Below are positions 10,892-19,235 of a stretch of DNA of 64,000 nt, piece by piece (position 1 is the first letter of the stretch; each line of letters begins with the position of its first letter). The notes beneath the pieces are model-generated. The model was not told the origin of the DNA and made no database searches. It worked only from the letters and a program-made list of their open reading frames with translations. Origin of the DNA: Gluconacetobacter aggeris (GTDB lineage: Bacteria; Pseudomonadota; Alphaproteobacteria; Acetobacterales; Acetobacteraceae); assembly GCF_014174395.1 (NCBI RefSeq), contig NZ_JABEQD010000013.1, positions 35,722 to 99,721 on the forward strand, written 5' to 3'. A program made the translations under genes and the position numbers.

Positions 10892-11710
10892 TCAGGACGA
10901 CATGCCGCCCGTCTCGGGCATCGACCCGGCCTGGCCGGCAGGCTGGCGATTATAATAGGCCTCGGCCCATCGCGGCGGCAGCAGATCCATCAGCCGCGAC
11001 CCGGCCACCAGCCACCAGGGAAAGACGATCCGCCGCCGGCCGGCCGCGACCCCGCGCAGGATCGCGGCGGCGGCTTCATCCACCTCGGTCAGGCCCGGCA
11101 TCGGAAAATCGTTGGCCGCCACCATGGGCGTACGGACAAACCCGCAGCAGACGCTGGACAGCCGGATGCCGTCACCCGCCACATTGCCCCCCGTCGCGAC
11201 CATGAACCGGTCCACCGCCGCCTTCGACGCGCAATAGGACGGCGTGCCGGGAAACGAGACCAGCCCGGCGACCGAGGCAATGGCGCAGATCCGCCCGCGC
11301 ACTCCCTGCCCGTCCGGCGCCTGCCCGCCCATCACCTCCAGCGCCGGCAGCACGGTGTTGATCACCCCGCCCAGATTGACGTCCAGCATACGCCGGACCT
11401 GCCCCTCGGACTCGCGCGGCGCGCCGGTGGAACGCGGCGACGTGGAAGCCGTGATGCCGGCGCAGGCGAACACCAGATCCAGCGGCCCGGCATCGCCGAT
11501 CCATGCCGCCATACCCTCCGCGTCACGCACGTCCTGGCGCCGGGCCAGCACACGCGCGCCCCGTGCGGCACAGTCCCGCCCCACCGCCTCCAGCCGCCCC
11601 GCATCGCGCCCGCCCAGATGCAATACGGCGCCGGGGGCCGCCAGATGAAGGGCGATCGCCCGCCCGATGCCCGACGAGGCCCCGGTGATCAGAATCATGT
11701 CCCGTTTCAT
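10892..11710 (-). CDS. Short-chain dehydrogenase/reductase
   Basis: 272 residues. The Rossmann motif GASSGIG (residues 10-16), the ACAG version of the NNAG motif and the catalytic YCASK are all present, with a matching Ser upstream (AIASVAG). It is a classical SDR NAD(P)-dependent oxidoreductase in the cytoplasm; the substrate cannot be read from the sequence. The C-terminus, with an aromatic WW pair and a PPRWAEAYY segment, resembles SDRs that act on lipid or acyl substrates. It precedes the NCS1 permease by about 80 bp on the same strand and is divergent from gmk. Confidence 0.85.
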   Translation of the reverse strand: MKRDMILITGASSGIGRAIALHLAAPGAVLHLGGRDAGRLEAVGRDCAARGARVLARRQDVRDAEGMAAWIGDAGPLDLVFACAGITASTSPRSTGAPRESEGQVRRMLDVNLGGVINTVLPALEVMGGQAPDGQGVRGRICAIASVAGLVSFPGTPSYCASKAAVDRFMVATGGNVAGDGIRLSSVCCGFVRTPMVAANDFPMPGLTEVDEAAAAILRGVAAGRRRIVFPWWLVAGSRLMDLLPPRWAEAYYNRQPAGQAGSMPETGGMSS

Positions 11711-11802
11711 GTTCGCCAGAATAGAGACTGCCTGATAAAAGACCGCAAATCCGTGCCGGGCCGGCGCGGAATCGTATCGGAACGGACGAGGATCAGGGGG
11801 AT

Positions 11803-12474
11803 ATGCCGACGATGACGCCCAGCAGGGAACGACACGGCCCGTCCGCCCGGCCGCATGTGGCGCGGCGTGGGGTCTGCCTGGTGATCTCGGCGCCCTCGGG
11901 TGCCGGAAAATCGACCATCGCCAACGCCCTGCGCGCGGCCGAGCCCCAGTTGCTGCATTCCGTGTCGGTCACCACCCGCCAACCCCGTCCGGGCGAAAGC
12001 GACGGCGTGCATTATCATTTCCGCACCATGGAACAGTTCGAGCGGATGGCCGCGACCGGCGAGCTGCTGGAATGGGCAACCGTGTTCGGCCGGGGCTACG
12101 GCACCCCGCGCGGCCCGGTCGAGGCCGCCCTGGCCGAAGGGCGCGACATGGTCTTCGATATCGACTGGCAGGGCCACCGGCAGATCCGCGCGGCGCTGCC
12201 CCATGACGTGATCAGCCTGTTCGTGCTGCCGCCCTCGCTGGCGGAACTGGAACGGCGCCTGCACGGCCGCGCCTCGGACCATCCGGAAGAAATCGCAAAG
12301 CGCATGACGGCGGCACGTGACGAAATCGCCCATTGGCAGGAATTCGACCACGTCATCGTGAATTCCGACCTGGACCAGGCGATTGCCGAGGCCCGGTCGA
12401 TCCTGGTCGCGGCCCGGCTCCAGACAGCCCGCCAGAAGGGCCTCCCCGGATTCGTCGCCGGTTTCGAAGGCTGA
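11803..12474 (+). CDS. gmk: Guanylate kinase
   Basis: 223 residues; phosphorylates GMP to GDP with ATP in the cytoplasm, an essential step of purine nucleotide synthesis. It has the P-loop SAPSGAGKST, the GMP-binding SVSVTTRQPRPGESDGVHY segment, and the FDIDWQGHRQIR lid region. About 20 residues precede the domain, which is slightly longer than usual. The ATG at 11803 follows AGGGGGAT. It is 78 bp upstream of dnaB on the same strand. Confidence 0.95.
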   Translation: MPTMTPSRERHGPSARPHVARRGVCLVISAPSGAGKSTIANALRAAEPQLLHSVSVTTRQPRPGESDGVHYHFRTMEQFERMAATGELLEWATVFGRGYGTPRGPVEAALAEGRDMVFDIDWQGHRQIRAALPHDVISLFVLPPSLAELERRLHGRASDHPEEIAKRMTAARDEIAHWQEFDHVIVNSDLDQAIAEARSILVAARLQTARQKGLPGFVAGFEG

Positions 12475-12552
12475 GGCACCGGATCGTCCACCAACCATGC
12501 CGCCATGCGTTGGCCCCTGTGTCGTCGTCCGGCTGTCTGCTAGGAGGAACGG

Positions 12553-14085
12553 GTGAACCAGATCGATACCACCCAGACCGAGTCCCGCGCCGGGGACGGC
12601 TCCCTGCTGGGCCTGACCCAGCGCCAGCCCCCCGCCAACATGCAGGCGGAACAGGCCCTGCTGGGCGCGCTGCTGACCAACAACCGCGCCTATGAGCGCG
12701 TGTCGGACTTCCTGACCGGCGCCCATTTCGCCGACGCGGTGAACGGCCGGATCTTCGACGCCATCGCACGGCGGATCGAAGCCGGGCAACTGGCCGACCC
12801 GGTCACCCTGCGCAGCGAGTTCGAGCATTCCGGCGTGCTGGAACCGGTCGGCGGCATGGCCTATCTGGCCCGCCTGCTGACGGCGATGGTCGGCATCATC
12901 AATGCCGGCGATTACGGCCGGGTGATCCACGATGCCTGGGTCCGCCGCCAATTGATCGAGATCGGCGAGGAGGTCGTGAACAACGCCTTCGGCGCCCGTC
13001 CGGAACTGGACGGCGTGGACCAGATCGCGGCGGGCGAAGAGGCGCTGTTCCGCCTAGCCACCGACAAGGGACAGGATGGCGGCTTCACCAGTTTCGACCG
13101 TGCCCTGGCCGACGCGCTGGACGTGGCCGAAAAGGCCTTCCACCGCACCGGCGACGTGGTCGGCCTGACGACCGGCCTGCGCGACCTGGACAAGAAGACC
13201 GGCGGCCTGCACCCGTCCGACCTGCTGATCCTGGCCGGGCGACCGGCCATGGGCAAGACGGCGCTGGCGACCAAGATCGCCTTCAGCGCCGCCCGCGCCC
13301 TGATGCGCGAGGCCGAGGACGCGCCGCCGGGCACCCAGACCAAGGGGTCGGTGGCCATCTTCTCGCTGGAAATGTCGGCCGAGCAGTTGGCCACCCGTAT
13401 CCTGTCGGAGCAGGCCAGCGTGTCGGGCGAACGCATCCGCCGGGGCGAGATCGGACAGAGGGAATTCGACCGCTTCGTCCAGGTCACGCGCGAACTGGCG
13501 CAATTGCCGCTGCATATCGACGACACGCCCGCCATCTCGCTGTCGGCCATGCGCACGCGCTGCCGCCGGCTGGCCCGCACCAAGGGGCTGAGCCTGGTGG
13601 TGGTCGATTACCTCCAACTGATGCGTCCTTCGGTGGGTACGCGGCCGGAAAGCCGCGTGCTGGAAATTTCCATGATCACCCAGGGGCTGAAGGCGATCGC
13701 CAAGGAACTCAGCGTACCGGTGATCGCGCTGTCCCAGCTCTCGCGCCAGGTCGAAAGCCGCGAGGACAAGCGGCCGATGCTGTCGGATCTGCGTGAATCG
13801 GGCTCGATCGAGCAGGACGCCGACGCGGTGATGTTCGTCTATCGCGACCAGTATTATCTGCAACAGCGCCAGCCCAAGGAAACGGCCTACGATTCGACCG
13901 AAAAATACCAGACGGCGCTGGAAGACTGGCAACGCAAGATGGACCTGGCGCACAACCGGGCCGAACTGATCCTGGAAAAACAGCGTCACGGCCCCACCGG
14001 CACCGTGCATCTGTTCTTCGAGGGCGAATTCACCCGCTTCGGCGATCTCGACCTGGTTCACGAAGGCGGATACCCACCTTCGTAA
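12553..14085 (+). CDS. dnaB: Replicative DNA helicase
   Basis: 510 residues; hexameric 5'-3' helicase of the replication fork. The N-terminal DnaB domain (about 25-130) is followed by a RecA-like motor with Walker A GRPAMGKT (229-236), Walker B LVVVDYLQLM and the DLRESGSIEQDAD segment near the C-terminus. The start is GTG with AGGAGG at 12542-12547. A dnaB beside gmk rather than the more common rplI or alr neighbour is notable but not unusual for this group as far as I know. Confidence 0.96.
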   Translation: MNQIDTTQTESRAGDGSLLGLTQRQPPANMQAEQALLGALLTNNRAYERVSDFLTGAHFADAVNGRIFDAIARRIEAGQLADPVTLRSEFEHSGVLEPVGGMAYLARLLTAMVGIINAGDYGRVIHDAWVRRQLIEIGEEVVNNAFGARPELDGVDQIAAGEEALFRLATDKGQDGGFTSFDRALADALDVAEKAFHRTGDVVGLTTGLRDLDKKTGGLHPSDLLILAGRPAMGKTALATKIAFSAARALMREAEDAPPGTQTKGSVAIFSLEMSAEQLATRILSEQASVSGERIRRGEIGQREFDRFVQVTRELAQLPLHIDDTPAISLSAMRTRCRRLARTKGLSLVVVDYLQLMRPSVGTRPESRVLEISMITQGLKAIAKELSVPVIALSQLSRQVESREDKRPMLSDLRESGSIEQDADAVMFVYRDQYYLQQRQPKETAYDSTEKYQTALEDWQRKMDLAHNRAELILEKQRHGPTGTVHLFFEGEFTRFGDLDLVHEGGYPPS

Positions 14086-14119
14086 CTCTCCGGCTCATCC
14101 CGCAATCGGCAAGATTTCC

Positions 14120-14545
14120 ATGCAGACCATCACCATGTCCCTGGCCGCCTTTACGGTATCGGCGGCCGTTTTCACGATGTCACCCGGCCTGGACACGGCA
14201 ACCGTCCTGCGCACCTCGACCATATCGGGGGCAAAAAGCGGGCTGGGCGCATCGCTGGGGATCACGGGCGGCCTGCTGGTCTGGGGCGTCAGCGCGGCAT
14301 TCGGGCTGACGGCGCTGCTCGCGGCTTCGACGCTCGCCTTCAATATCGTGAAATGGGCCGGCGCCGCCTACCTGTTCTATCTCGGTATCGGCATGCTTCT
14401 GCGTCCGCGCACGGTTTTTTCGGGGGACGCCACCGAGGCGACCCGCAGACTGTCGCCCGCCGCCGTCGTCCGGCGGCTCGATCGCCTGACCGGCTGCATC
14501 TTCATGGGCTTCGGCCTCAAGCTGGCCCTGACCGACAGGCACTGA
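14120..14545 (+). pseudogene. LysE/RhtB-family amino-acid exporter with internal deletion
   Basis: 141 residues, against about 200-210 for the family. The N-terminal half is normal (FTMSPGLDTATVLRTS, two further helices and an LGIGMLLRP segment) and the last 25 residues match the family C-terminus (RRLDRLTGCIFMGFGLKLAL). The central part, including the NPK-containing loop and about two membrane helices, is missing in frame. It therefore looks like an exporter gene that lost roughly 60-65 codons. The frame is still open, so a short protein could be made, but transport is unlikely. Confidence 0.7.
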
Positions 14546-14586
14546 AAGAACGGACCGCCAGGTCTTCCTGCCGCCACGATTTCCCG

Positions 14587-14964
14587 TCAGCCACCGCGAC
14601 GCATCATTTTATCCAGGGCAGCGACAACGCTGGACATCGTGTAGGGTTTCGCAAGGACCGAAACACCCGGAAACGCTTCGATCACCGATGACGCCGATCC
14701 GTAGCCGGTGGCGAACAGGAACGGAATCCCGCCTTCGGACAAGGCCCGCGCGACGGGCAGGGAACTCTCCCCATCGATATTGACATCGAGAATGGCCAGA
14801 TCGACCGCGTAATTGTTCAGGATATCGAAGGCATCCTGAAGCGTCGACGCAATGTGGACACGGGCCCCATGCTCCGCCCCCAGCACGTCTTCCAGCTCCA
14901 TCGCGATGATGAATTCATCTTCCAGGACAAGGATGCTCTGGTCTTTCAAGGTCGCGGGCCCCAA
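14587..14964 (-). CDS. Single-domain (CheY-like) response regulator
   Basis: 125 residues, a receiver domain and nothing else. The phospho-acceptor is the Asp in LAILDVNID, with acidic residues in LVLEDEF near the N-terminus, the Thr in LFATGYG and the Lys in LAKPY completing the active site. It has no output domain and would act by protein contact or phosphotransfer. The start is a TTG at 14964 or a second TTG five codons on. Regulators of this kind usually follow an HWE-type histidine kinase; here the kinase gene just upstream is reduced to a remnant. Confidence 0.85.
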   Translation of the reverse strand: MGPATLKDQSILVLEDEFIIAMELEDVLGAEHGARVHIASTLQDAFDILNNYAVDLAILDVNIDGESSLPVARALSEGGIPFLFATGYGSASSVIEAFPGVSVLAKPYTMSSVVAALDKMMRRGG

Positions 14965-14979
14965 TTCTTCATTCGCTTT

Positions 14980-15276
14980 TCAGCAGAAAAAAGAACGTCG
15001 GCGAGCAGACGTTCCACAATGGCGGGTCGCCGTTCCCTTGAGGTCATGGCTCACGGCACGGTCGATCAGCAGGCTGCCGAACCCCGACCGTTCGGGCGGC
15101 CGGACCGGCGGGCCCAGGATCGTGGGCTCGGAGAATGCCAGCAGATCGCCACCACTCTCCGTCATGAGGTGCTTCGCGGTTGCGCTCCGAAGGGTGGCCG
15201 GCAGGTCAAGCCCGCCGCGTGTCCATCCGTTCGCCATCCCGATAGACCAGGGCCCCTGTTGCCCGCCATCCGGCAT
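14980..15276 (-). pseudogene. HWE-type histidine kinase, C-terminal remnant
   Basis: Only the end of a kinase ATPase domain is recognisable: the segment GPPVRPPERSGFGSLLID and the following RAVSHDLKG match the G2-box region and the last strand of HWE/HisKA_2 kinases (pattern PP..P.RxGFGSxLI). The first half of this frame resembles nothing and overlaps another ORF. No sensor, H-box or N-box is present. The gene it came from would have been the partner of the response regulator immediately downstream. Confidence 0.6.
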
Positions 15277-15518
15277 CCTCCCTCATACCCATCGCAACTC
15301 CACCGCCCCCGCGATGTTTCTCCCGATGCTGACGCCACGCCCAACGTGACCTGACCATGCATCTTGCCATCGTCAGCCATGCCGGCAGACCCGTCCACGG
15401 AGGAGTCGCCATCCACATGACGAAAGAGGGCAGCACGAGGGTCATTGTGCCGAGCAGCGGAATGCGCGCAATCCGACAGCGCAAATGCGACCATGGCAAC
15501 GACCGCGGCTCGTTTCAT
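15162..15518 (-). CDS. Putative small lipoprotein, possibly truncated
   Basis: 118 residues from Met 15518 (an ATG at 15530 is also possible). The N-terminus MKRAAVVAMVAFALSDC is a short signal peptide with a lipobox-like cysteine, so an outer-membrane or periplasm-anchored lipoprotein is likely. The middle has a GHVTLG-like strand (GQVTLGVASASGETSRGRW). The last 40 residues run into the kinase remnant in another frame and look unnatural, so the original 3' end may have been lost in the same deletion. Between this gene and the next (15519-15763) the DNA is AT-rich and I see no gene in it. Confidence 0.45.
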   Translation of the reverse strand: MKRAAVVAMVAFALSDCAHSAARHNDPRAALFRHVDGDSSVDGSAGMADDGKMHGQVTLGVASASGETSRGRWSCDGYEGGCRMAGNRGPGLSGWRTDGHAAGLTCRPPFGAQPRSTS

Positions 15519-15763
15519 TATGGCACACATTTTCTTTTCAGGACGCCCTATTCCGTCACTATTTCCTAACACAAGCTCGGCGACAGATCATGCCGATTCT
15601 TCCAATATCCAGGATATCTATAGAGAATATCATGAATATACACGATGCCGGATAAGGTTATCCTGGCATGATTATATTCTTTTTTAAAGAATAAAAATTT
15701 CGGGCGGTTCGCGATTTTTTTCCTTTTTCAGTAAAGACAAGAAATCAGCGCAGCATTTCGTTC

Positions 15764-16111
15764 TTACAGGCCTATACTCATTCGCCCCGCGCACCACACG
15801 CTCAGTCCGTAGAGCAATATTGTAACACCGCATCCCACTGCCAGCGCACCGTAGAAAGGGATGCCATGCCGCATCATCCACGGAATCAGCAGAAACATCG
15901 GCAACGACGGAATGACATACCAGAAGGTGGCACCGACATGGGCCTCCATCCGCACCGGGTCCCGGGTCTCCTGCCAGAGCCAGAGCATACCCAATATCGA
16001 AATCAGCGGGAGTGACGCGATCAGGGCGCCGAAGCCAGGATACCGTCGCGCTACGGTCGAAACCACGGCAACGATGATGCCGGACAATGCCGCCTTGAGC
16101 ACGAAGAACAT
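15764..16111 (-). CDS. DUF3147 family membrane protein
   Basis: 115 residues, four predicted membrane helices, starting MFFVLKAALSGIIVAVVS and continuing YPGFGALIASLPLISILGMLW, which are the hallmarks of DUF3147. The family has no known activity; it is an inner-membrane protein. An in-frame extension upstream lacks family similarity, so the start at 16111 is preferred. It lies downstream of tRNA-Arg on the same strand. Confidence 0.75.
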   Translation of the reverse strand: MFFVLKAALSGIIVAVVSTVARRYPGFGALIASLPLISILGMLWLWQETRDPVRMEAHVGATFWYVIPSLPMFLLIPWMMRHGIPFYGALAVGCGVTILLYGLSVWCAGRMSIGL

Positions 16112-16224
16112 CGGATCTCGCCCTTCTCCCGCCTCACGCACCCTTCCCGAGCATAAGACCGGCGGAGCCCGCAAGCATCCACCTCTTGAATACCGGGAAT
16201 TAGGCATCTGATTTTTTAGGAGAA

Positions 16225-16301
16225 TGGCGCACCCGAAAGGACTCGAACCTCTAACCCCCAGATTCGTAGTCTGGTGCTCTATCCAATTGAGCTACGGGTG
16301 C
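16225..16301 (-). tRNA. tRNA-Arg (anticodon ACG)
   Basis: The minus strand folds into a full cloverleaf: acceptor GCACCCG/CGGGTGC, anticodon loop CTACGAA with anticodon ACG, T-loop GGTTCGAGTCC, discriminator G and an encoded CCA end (77 nt in all). It reads CGU/CGC/CGA after A-to-I editing. The cluster stands alone. Confidence 0.96.
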
Positions 16302-16313
16302 GTCGTGGGGCGC

Positions 16314-16342
16314 TGTTTAACCGAGAGATCGGGACACGACAA
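16314..16342 (-). promoter_or_regulatory. Promoter of tRNA-Arg
   Basis: On the minus strand, TTGTCG (16342-16337) and TAAACA (16319-16314) are separated by 17 bp and lie about 13 bp upstream of the mature 5' end, a good sigma-70-type arrangement. Confidence 0.55.
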
Positions 16343-16473
16343 CCCCCTTTGAGCGATTTTTTTCATCTCCATGACAAGAGCCGGATGCGGTTCCAGAGGG
16401 CGAGCGGGCATGGCAGAGTACCACCACCTTCCGGCGGTGGACACCGGACGGGTGCAAGCGGCGAGGAGGAAGC

Positions 16474-17400
16474 ATGGCCGACCGGGTGTGGAGAAACAGC
16501 AGGTGCGCGGGCATGGGCGTAATCGGGGCGGCTTCGCTGCTGCTGGGATTTCTGGCCGTGCCGCAGAAAGCCGACGCATGGGGCGTCGAAGGCCATCAGG
16601 TGATCGCGGCCCTGGCCTGGGATTACCTGACGCCCGCCAGCCGACACACCGTCGATACGATCCTGGCCAGCGACCATGACACCCTCACCGGCCCCGACCT
16701 GATGGGGCGGGCGGTCTGGGCGGATGTCTGGCGTCGCACACATCCCGAAACCGGGGAGTGGCATTTCGTCGATATCGAGATCGATCATCCCGACCTGGCA
16801 TCGGCCTGCCACGGTTTTCCCGCCTCCTCGGTGCCCGCCAGCGCCGGGCCGGCAAAGGACTGCGTCATCGACCGTCTGGATGCCTTCGAACAGGAACTCG
16901 CCGATCCGGCGACCAGCCCGGACGAACGCGCTCTGGCGCTGAAATATGTCGTTCATTTCGTGGCGGACATGCATCAGCCGCTGCATGCGGCCGACAATCA
17001 CGACAAAGGCGGCAATTGCGTGCGTCTGGCGCTGGGCGGCCCGCGTACCGTCAACCTGCACAGCTACTGGGACACCGTGGCGGTGTCCGAAGTCGATCCG
17101 AATGCGCAGCACCTGGCCGAGCAGTTGTTCCACGAAATCACTACCGGCCAGAAACAGGAATGGGAACAGGGCGATCCGAAGGCATGGGTCCTGGAGAGCT
17201 TCGAACTGGCCCGCGCTGACGCATACAGCCTCGGCTCACCCTCAGGATGCCAGCAAGACGCCGCCCCTATGGCCCTGCCGCCGGGATATGACGCCATGGC
17301 GCGCGGCGTCGTCACGGAACAGTTGAAGAAAGCGGGAGTCCGCCTGGCCCTGCTGCTCAATCGTGCGTTCGATCCCACAACGGTCACCGCCGCCCACTAA
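16474..17400 (+). CDS. Secreted S1/P1-type zinc nuclease
   Basis: 308 residues. A signal peptide ends at QKADA, so the mature protein starts with Trp36, the residue whose amino group binds zinc in this family. Further zinc ligands fall in WGVEGHQ, the DMHQPLHA motif and HSYWD. It cuts single-stranded DNA and RNA and removes 3' phosphates, acting in the periplasm or outside the cell, probably for phosphate or nucleoside scavenging. The ATG follows a strong GAGGAGGAAG site. It stands alone, facing a minus-strand thioesterase gene. Confidence 0.92.
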   Translation: MADRVWRNSRCAGMGVIGAASLLLGFLAVPQKADAWGVEGHQVIAALAWDYLTPASRHTVDTILASDHDTLTGPDLMGRAVWADVWRRTHPETGEWHFVDIEIDHPDLASACHGFPASSVPASAGPAKDCVIDRLDAFEQELADPATSPDERALALKYVVHFVADMHQPLHAADNHDKGGNCVRLALGGPRTVNLHSYWDTVAVSEVDPNAQHLAEQLFHEITTGQKQEWEQGDPKAWVLESFELARADAYSLGSPSGCQQDAAPMALPPGYDAMARGVVTEQLKKAGVRLALLLNRAFDPTTVTAAH

Positions 17401-17413
17401 AGGCGGCGTCCCA

Positions 17414-17908
17414 TTACAGAAGGGCGCGCAGGATCGCGCCCATGGAATTCGCGCTGTCGCGGGCGGGCGGCGTGCGATGATAGACGGCACTGGCACGCGC
17501 GGCCGGGATGCCATCCACTGTCACCAGCCCCTGCGCGAAGACCAGGCTGCGGGTGATGCGCAGCGTATCCGCCTGCAATTCTGCCCAGGCCCCACGGGCG
17601 ACCGGCGCCATGAAATCCATCGTCAGCGATACGGTGGGCAGGAAATCGTCGCGCAGATCCTCCCGAAAGACGACCGCCAGCGCCAGGAAGATATCGCACA
17701 CGGTCGCCAGCCGACCGCCATGACAGAAACCTGCCCGATTGCAGCACGCAGCGGTCACACGAAAACCGCCAATCAGCGCACCCGCTTCCTGAGCGACCAG
17801 AAAACCACCACTTGCGACATTGAAACCACTGGCCAGGGAGTCTGGCAGGGGAACGAAGCCGGGAGGTGGCGGCAGGGTATCACCGGTCGGATCAGGAGGA
17901 ATCGTCAT
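17414..17908 (-). CDS. PaaI-family (hot-dog) thioesterase
   Basis: 164 residues from the ATG at 17908, which has AGGA 7 nt upstream; the ATG at 17965 lacks one. The hot-dog signature is NRAGFCHGGRLATVCD followed by LPTVSLTMDFMAPVARG, giving the usual HGG active-site region. It hydrolyses an acyl-CoA thioester of unknown acyl chain in the cytoplasm. It ends 14 bp from the convergent nuclease gene and follows the remains of a serine hydrolase gene on the same strand. Confidence 0.82.
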   Translation of the reverse strand: MTIPPDPTGDTLPPPPGFVPLPDSLASGFNVASGGFLVAQEAGALIGGFRVTAACCNRAGFCHGGRLATVCDIFLALAVVFREDLRDDFLPTVSLTMDFMAPVARGAWAELQADTLRITRSLVFAQGLVTVDGIPAARASAVYHRTPPARDSANSMGAILRALL

Positions 17909-18013
17909 GCGCGTCCTGCCAGAATGAGCGGGGTGATGGTGAAAGAAGCCATCGGAATTCTCCATCGAGAGGGATGCCGGTAGAACCGGGATATGGTGTC
18001 GGGCGATCTGCTG

Positions 18014-18552
18014 TCAGTGCGCCAGCAGGGCGCAGGCGACCTCGGTCGCAACATCGTGACACAGGCGCACGATGCTGTGACCACCCGACGGATGCACCCG
18101 GTTGGTGAGGATCAGCACGAAACTGCCGCTGTCGGGATCCATCCATAGCGGGGTACCTGTGAAGCGGGTATGACCGAACGAACCTACGGGAAACACATCG
18201 TCCCGAGGCGAGGAATAGTGCGTGCGGATATCCCAGCCCAGTTCCCGCAAATCATCCTTGCCGGGCGGTTGCTGCGGCGTGGTCATCAGTAACAGGGTTT
18301 CAGAGGGAAGGCGGTGAGGCAGACAGCACGGCGGTCCAGCAGGGCCGTGGGATCATGGACGATGCCGCGCAGCATCGCGCCATGTTCGACGAACTGGGTA
18401 GGGGCAATGGTGGGGTACCAGTCGGGGGACGGGAGGAAGCGTGAGTGTGCCATCCCAAGCGGAGAGAGGATGCGGGTCTGCTCATACTGGACGAGGCTCT
18501 GATGTGACAGGTGCTCCACCAGCAGAATGGTCGGGGCGCGTGTCCATGACAC
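18014..18552 (-). pseudogene. Broken serine hydrolase (class C beta-lactamase fold)
   Basis: Two pieces in different frames belong to one family. 18286-18552 encodes the middle part (LGMAHSRFLPSP and IAPTQFVEHGAMLRGIVHDP), then runs out of frame. 18014-18286 encodes the C-terminal part (GWDIRTHYSSPRDDVFPVGSFGHTRFTGTPLW and LILTNRVHP). The N-terminus with the SxxK nucleophile and the segment joining the pieces are absent. The parent would be a periplasmic or cytosolic esterase or penicillin-binding-like protein; this copy is dead. Confidence 0.75.
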
Positions 18553-18684
18553 GGCGCCCGGGGTCTGGCCCGCCCACGGCCAGCATCGTCCGCCAGGGAG
18601 TTGCGGCCGGGCCGGAGAGAGATCGGGAACTCTCGGCCGTCACCTGGGTTTCCTGAGTAATATCAATCCATGAAGGAGGCTTCC

Positions 18685-18891
18685 ATGGACCAGCCACATT
18701 TCTCCGCTTCCGGCATGACCCGTACCGCCCTGCTGGTCGTCGCCATGCTGGGCCTGTCGGCCGGACTGTCGGCCTGCAATACGATGCGCGGTGCCGGGCA
18801 GGATGTCAGTTCGGTCGGCCATGACGTGTCGCGGGGGGCCAATGCATCGCAGAAAGCGATAACCCGCTCGACCGGCGCGTCGGAACGATAA
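18685..18891 (+). CDS. Entericidin EcnA/B-family lipoprotein
   Basis: 68 residues. A signal peptide with lipobox LSAC is followed by the family core NTMRGAGQDVSSVGHDVS. Entericidins are small membrane lipoproteins linked to stress and stationary phase; the toxin/antidote roles of E. coli EcnB/EcnA cannot be told apart here, and there is no partner gene. The start at 18685 has AAGGAGG at 18673-18679; an earlier ATG at 18670 has none. Confidence 0.85.
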   Translation: MDQPHFSASGMTRTALLVVAMLGLSAGLSACNTMRGAGQDVSSVGHDVSRGANASQKAITRSTGASER

Positions 18892-18923
18892 CCGTCGGGT
18901 GCAGGCGCCCAAGGGCATGCCTC

Positions 18924-18953
18924 TTGCATTCCTGCGGGCCCTTGCCCAATACT
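18924..18953 (+). promoter_or_regulatory. Candidate promoter of the riboflavin operon
   Basis: TTGCAT (18924-18929) and AATACT (18948-18953) are 18 bp apart and end about 36 bp before the FMN riboswitch, where a leader transcript should begin. Confidence 0.4.
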
Positions 18954-18988
18954 GTCGATGTGCCGGTTCCCGTAACCGGCTGAACTGA

Positions 18989-19150
18989 CGTTCTCGGGGC
19001 GGGGTGAAAATCCCCACCGGCGGTAATTGCGCCCGGCCATCGTGCCGCGCATGAGCCCGCGAGCGCCCGTCTGGCCCTGTGGCCGGGCGGGGACAGCAGA
19101 TCCGGTGTGATTCCGGAGCCGACGGTCATAGTCCGGATGAGAGAGAACGA
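18989..19150 (+). promoter_or_regulatory. FMN riboswitch (RFN element)
   Basis: All conserved blocks of the RFN aptamer are present in order: TTCTCGGGGCGGGGTGAAA, CCCCACCGGCGGT, AGCCCGCGAGCG, CAGCAGATCCGGTG, TTCCGGAGCCGACGG and TAGTCCGGATGAGAGAGAA. It senses FMN and turns down the riboflavin genes that follow. After it, GGTCC (from 19201) pairs with GGACC and is followed by ATTGGTTTT just before ribD, which could be the attenuating terminator or a start-masking stem. Confidence 0.96.
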
Positions 19151-19235
19151 TGTCCGCAAGGCGCGCCATTCGTGGCGTGTCGTCGGGCTGGTGTGCCCCG
19201 GGTCCGTCCGCTGGATGGGACCATTGGTTTTGGCT

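Noticed and set aside
14960..15000. Possible sixth copy of the AT-rich repeat (TTTTCAGCAGAAAAAAGAAC)
   Set aside because: Only one hairpin-like end; no arm or core follows.
15573..15763. AT-rich gap with the palindrome GGATAA-GG-TTATCC
   Set aside because: Short palindrome and no T tract, ORF or promoter pair strong enough to annotate.
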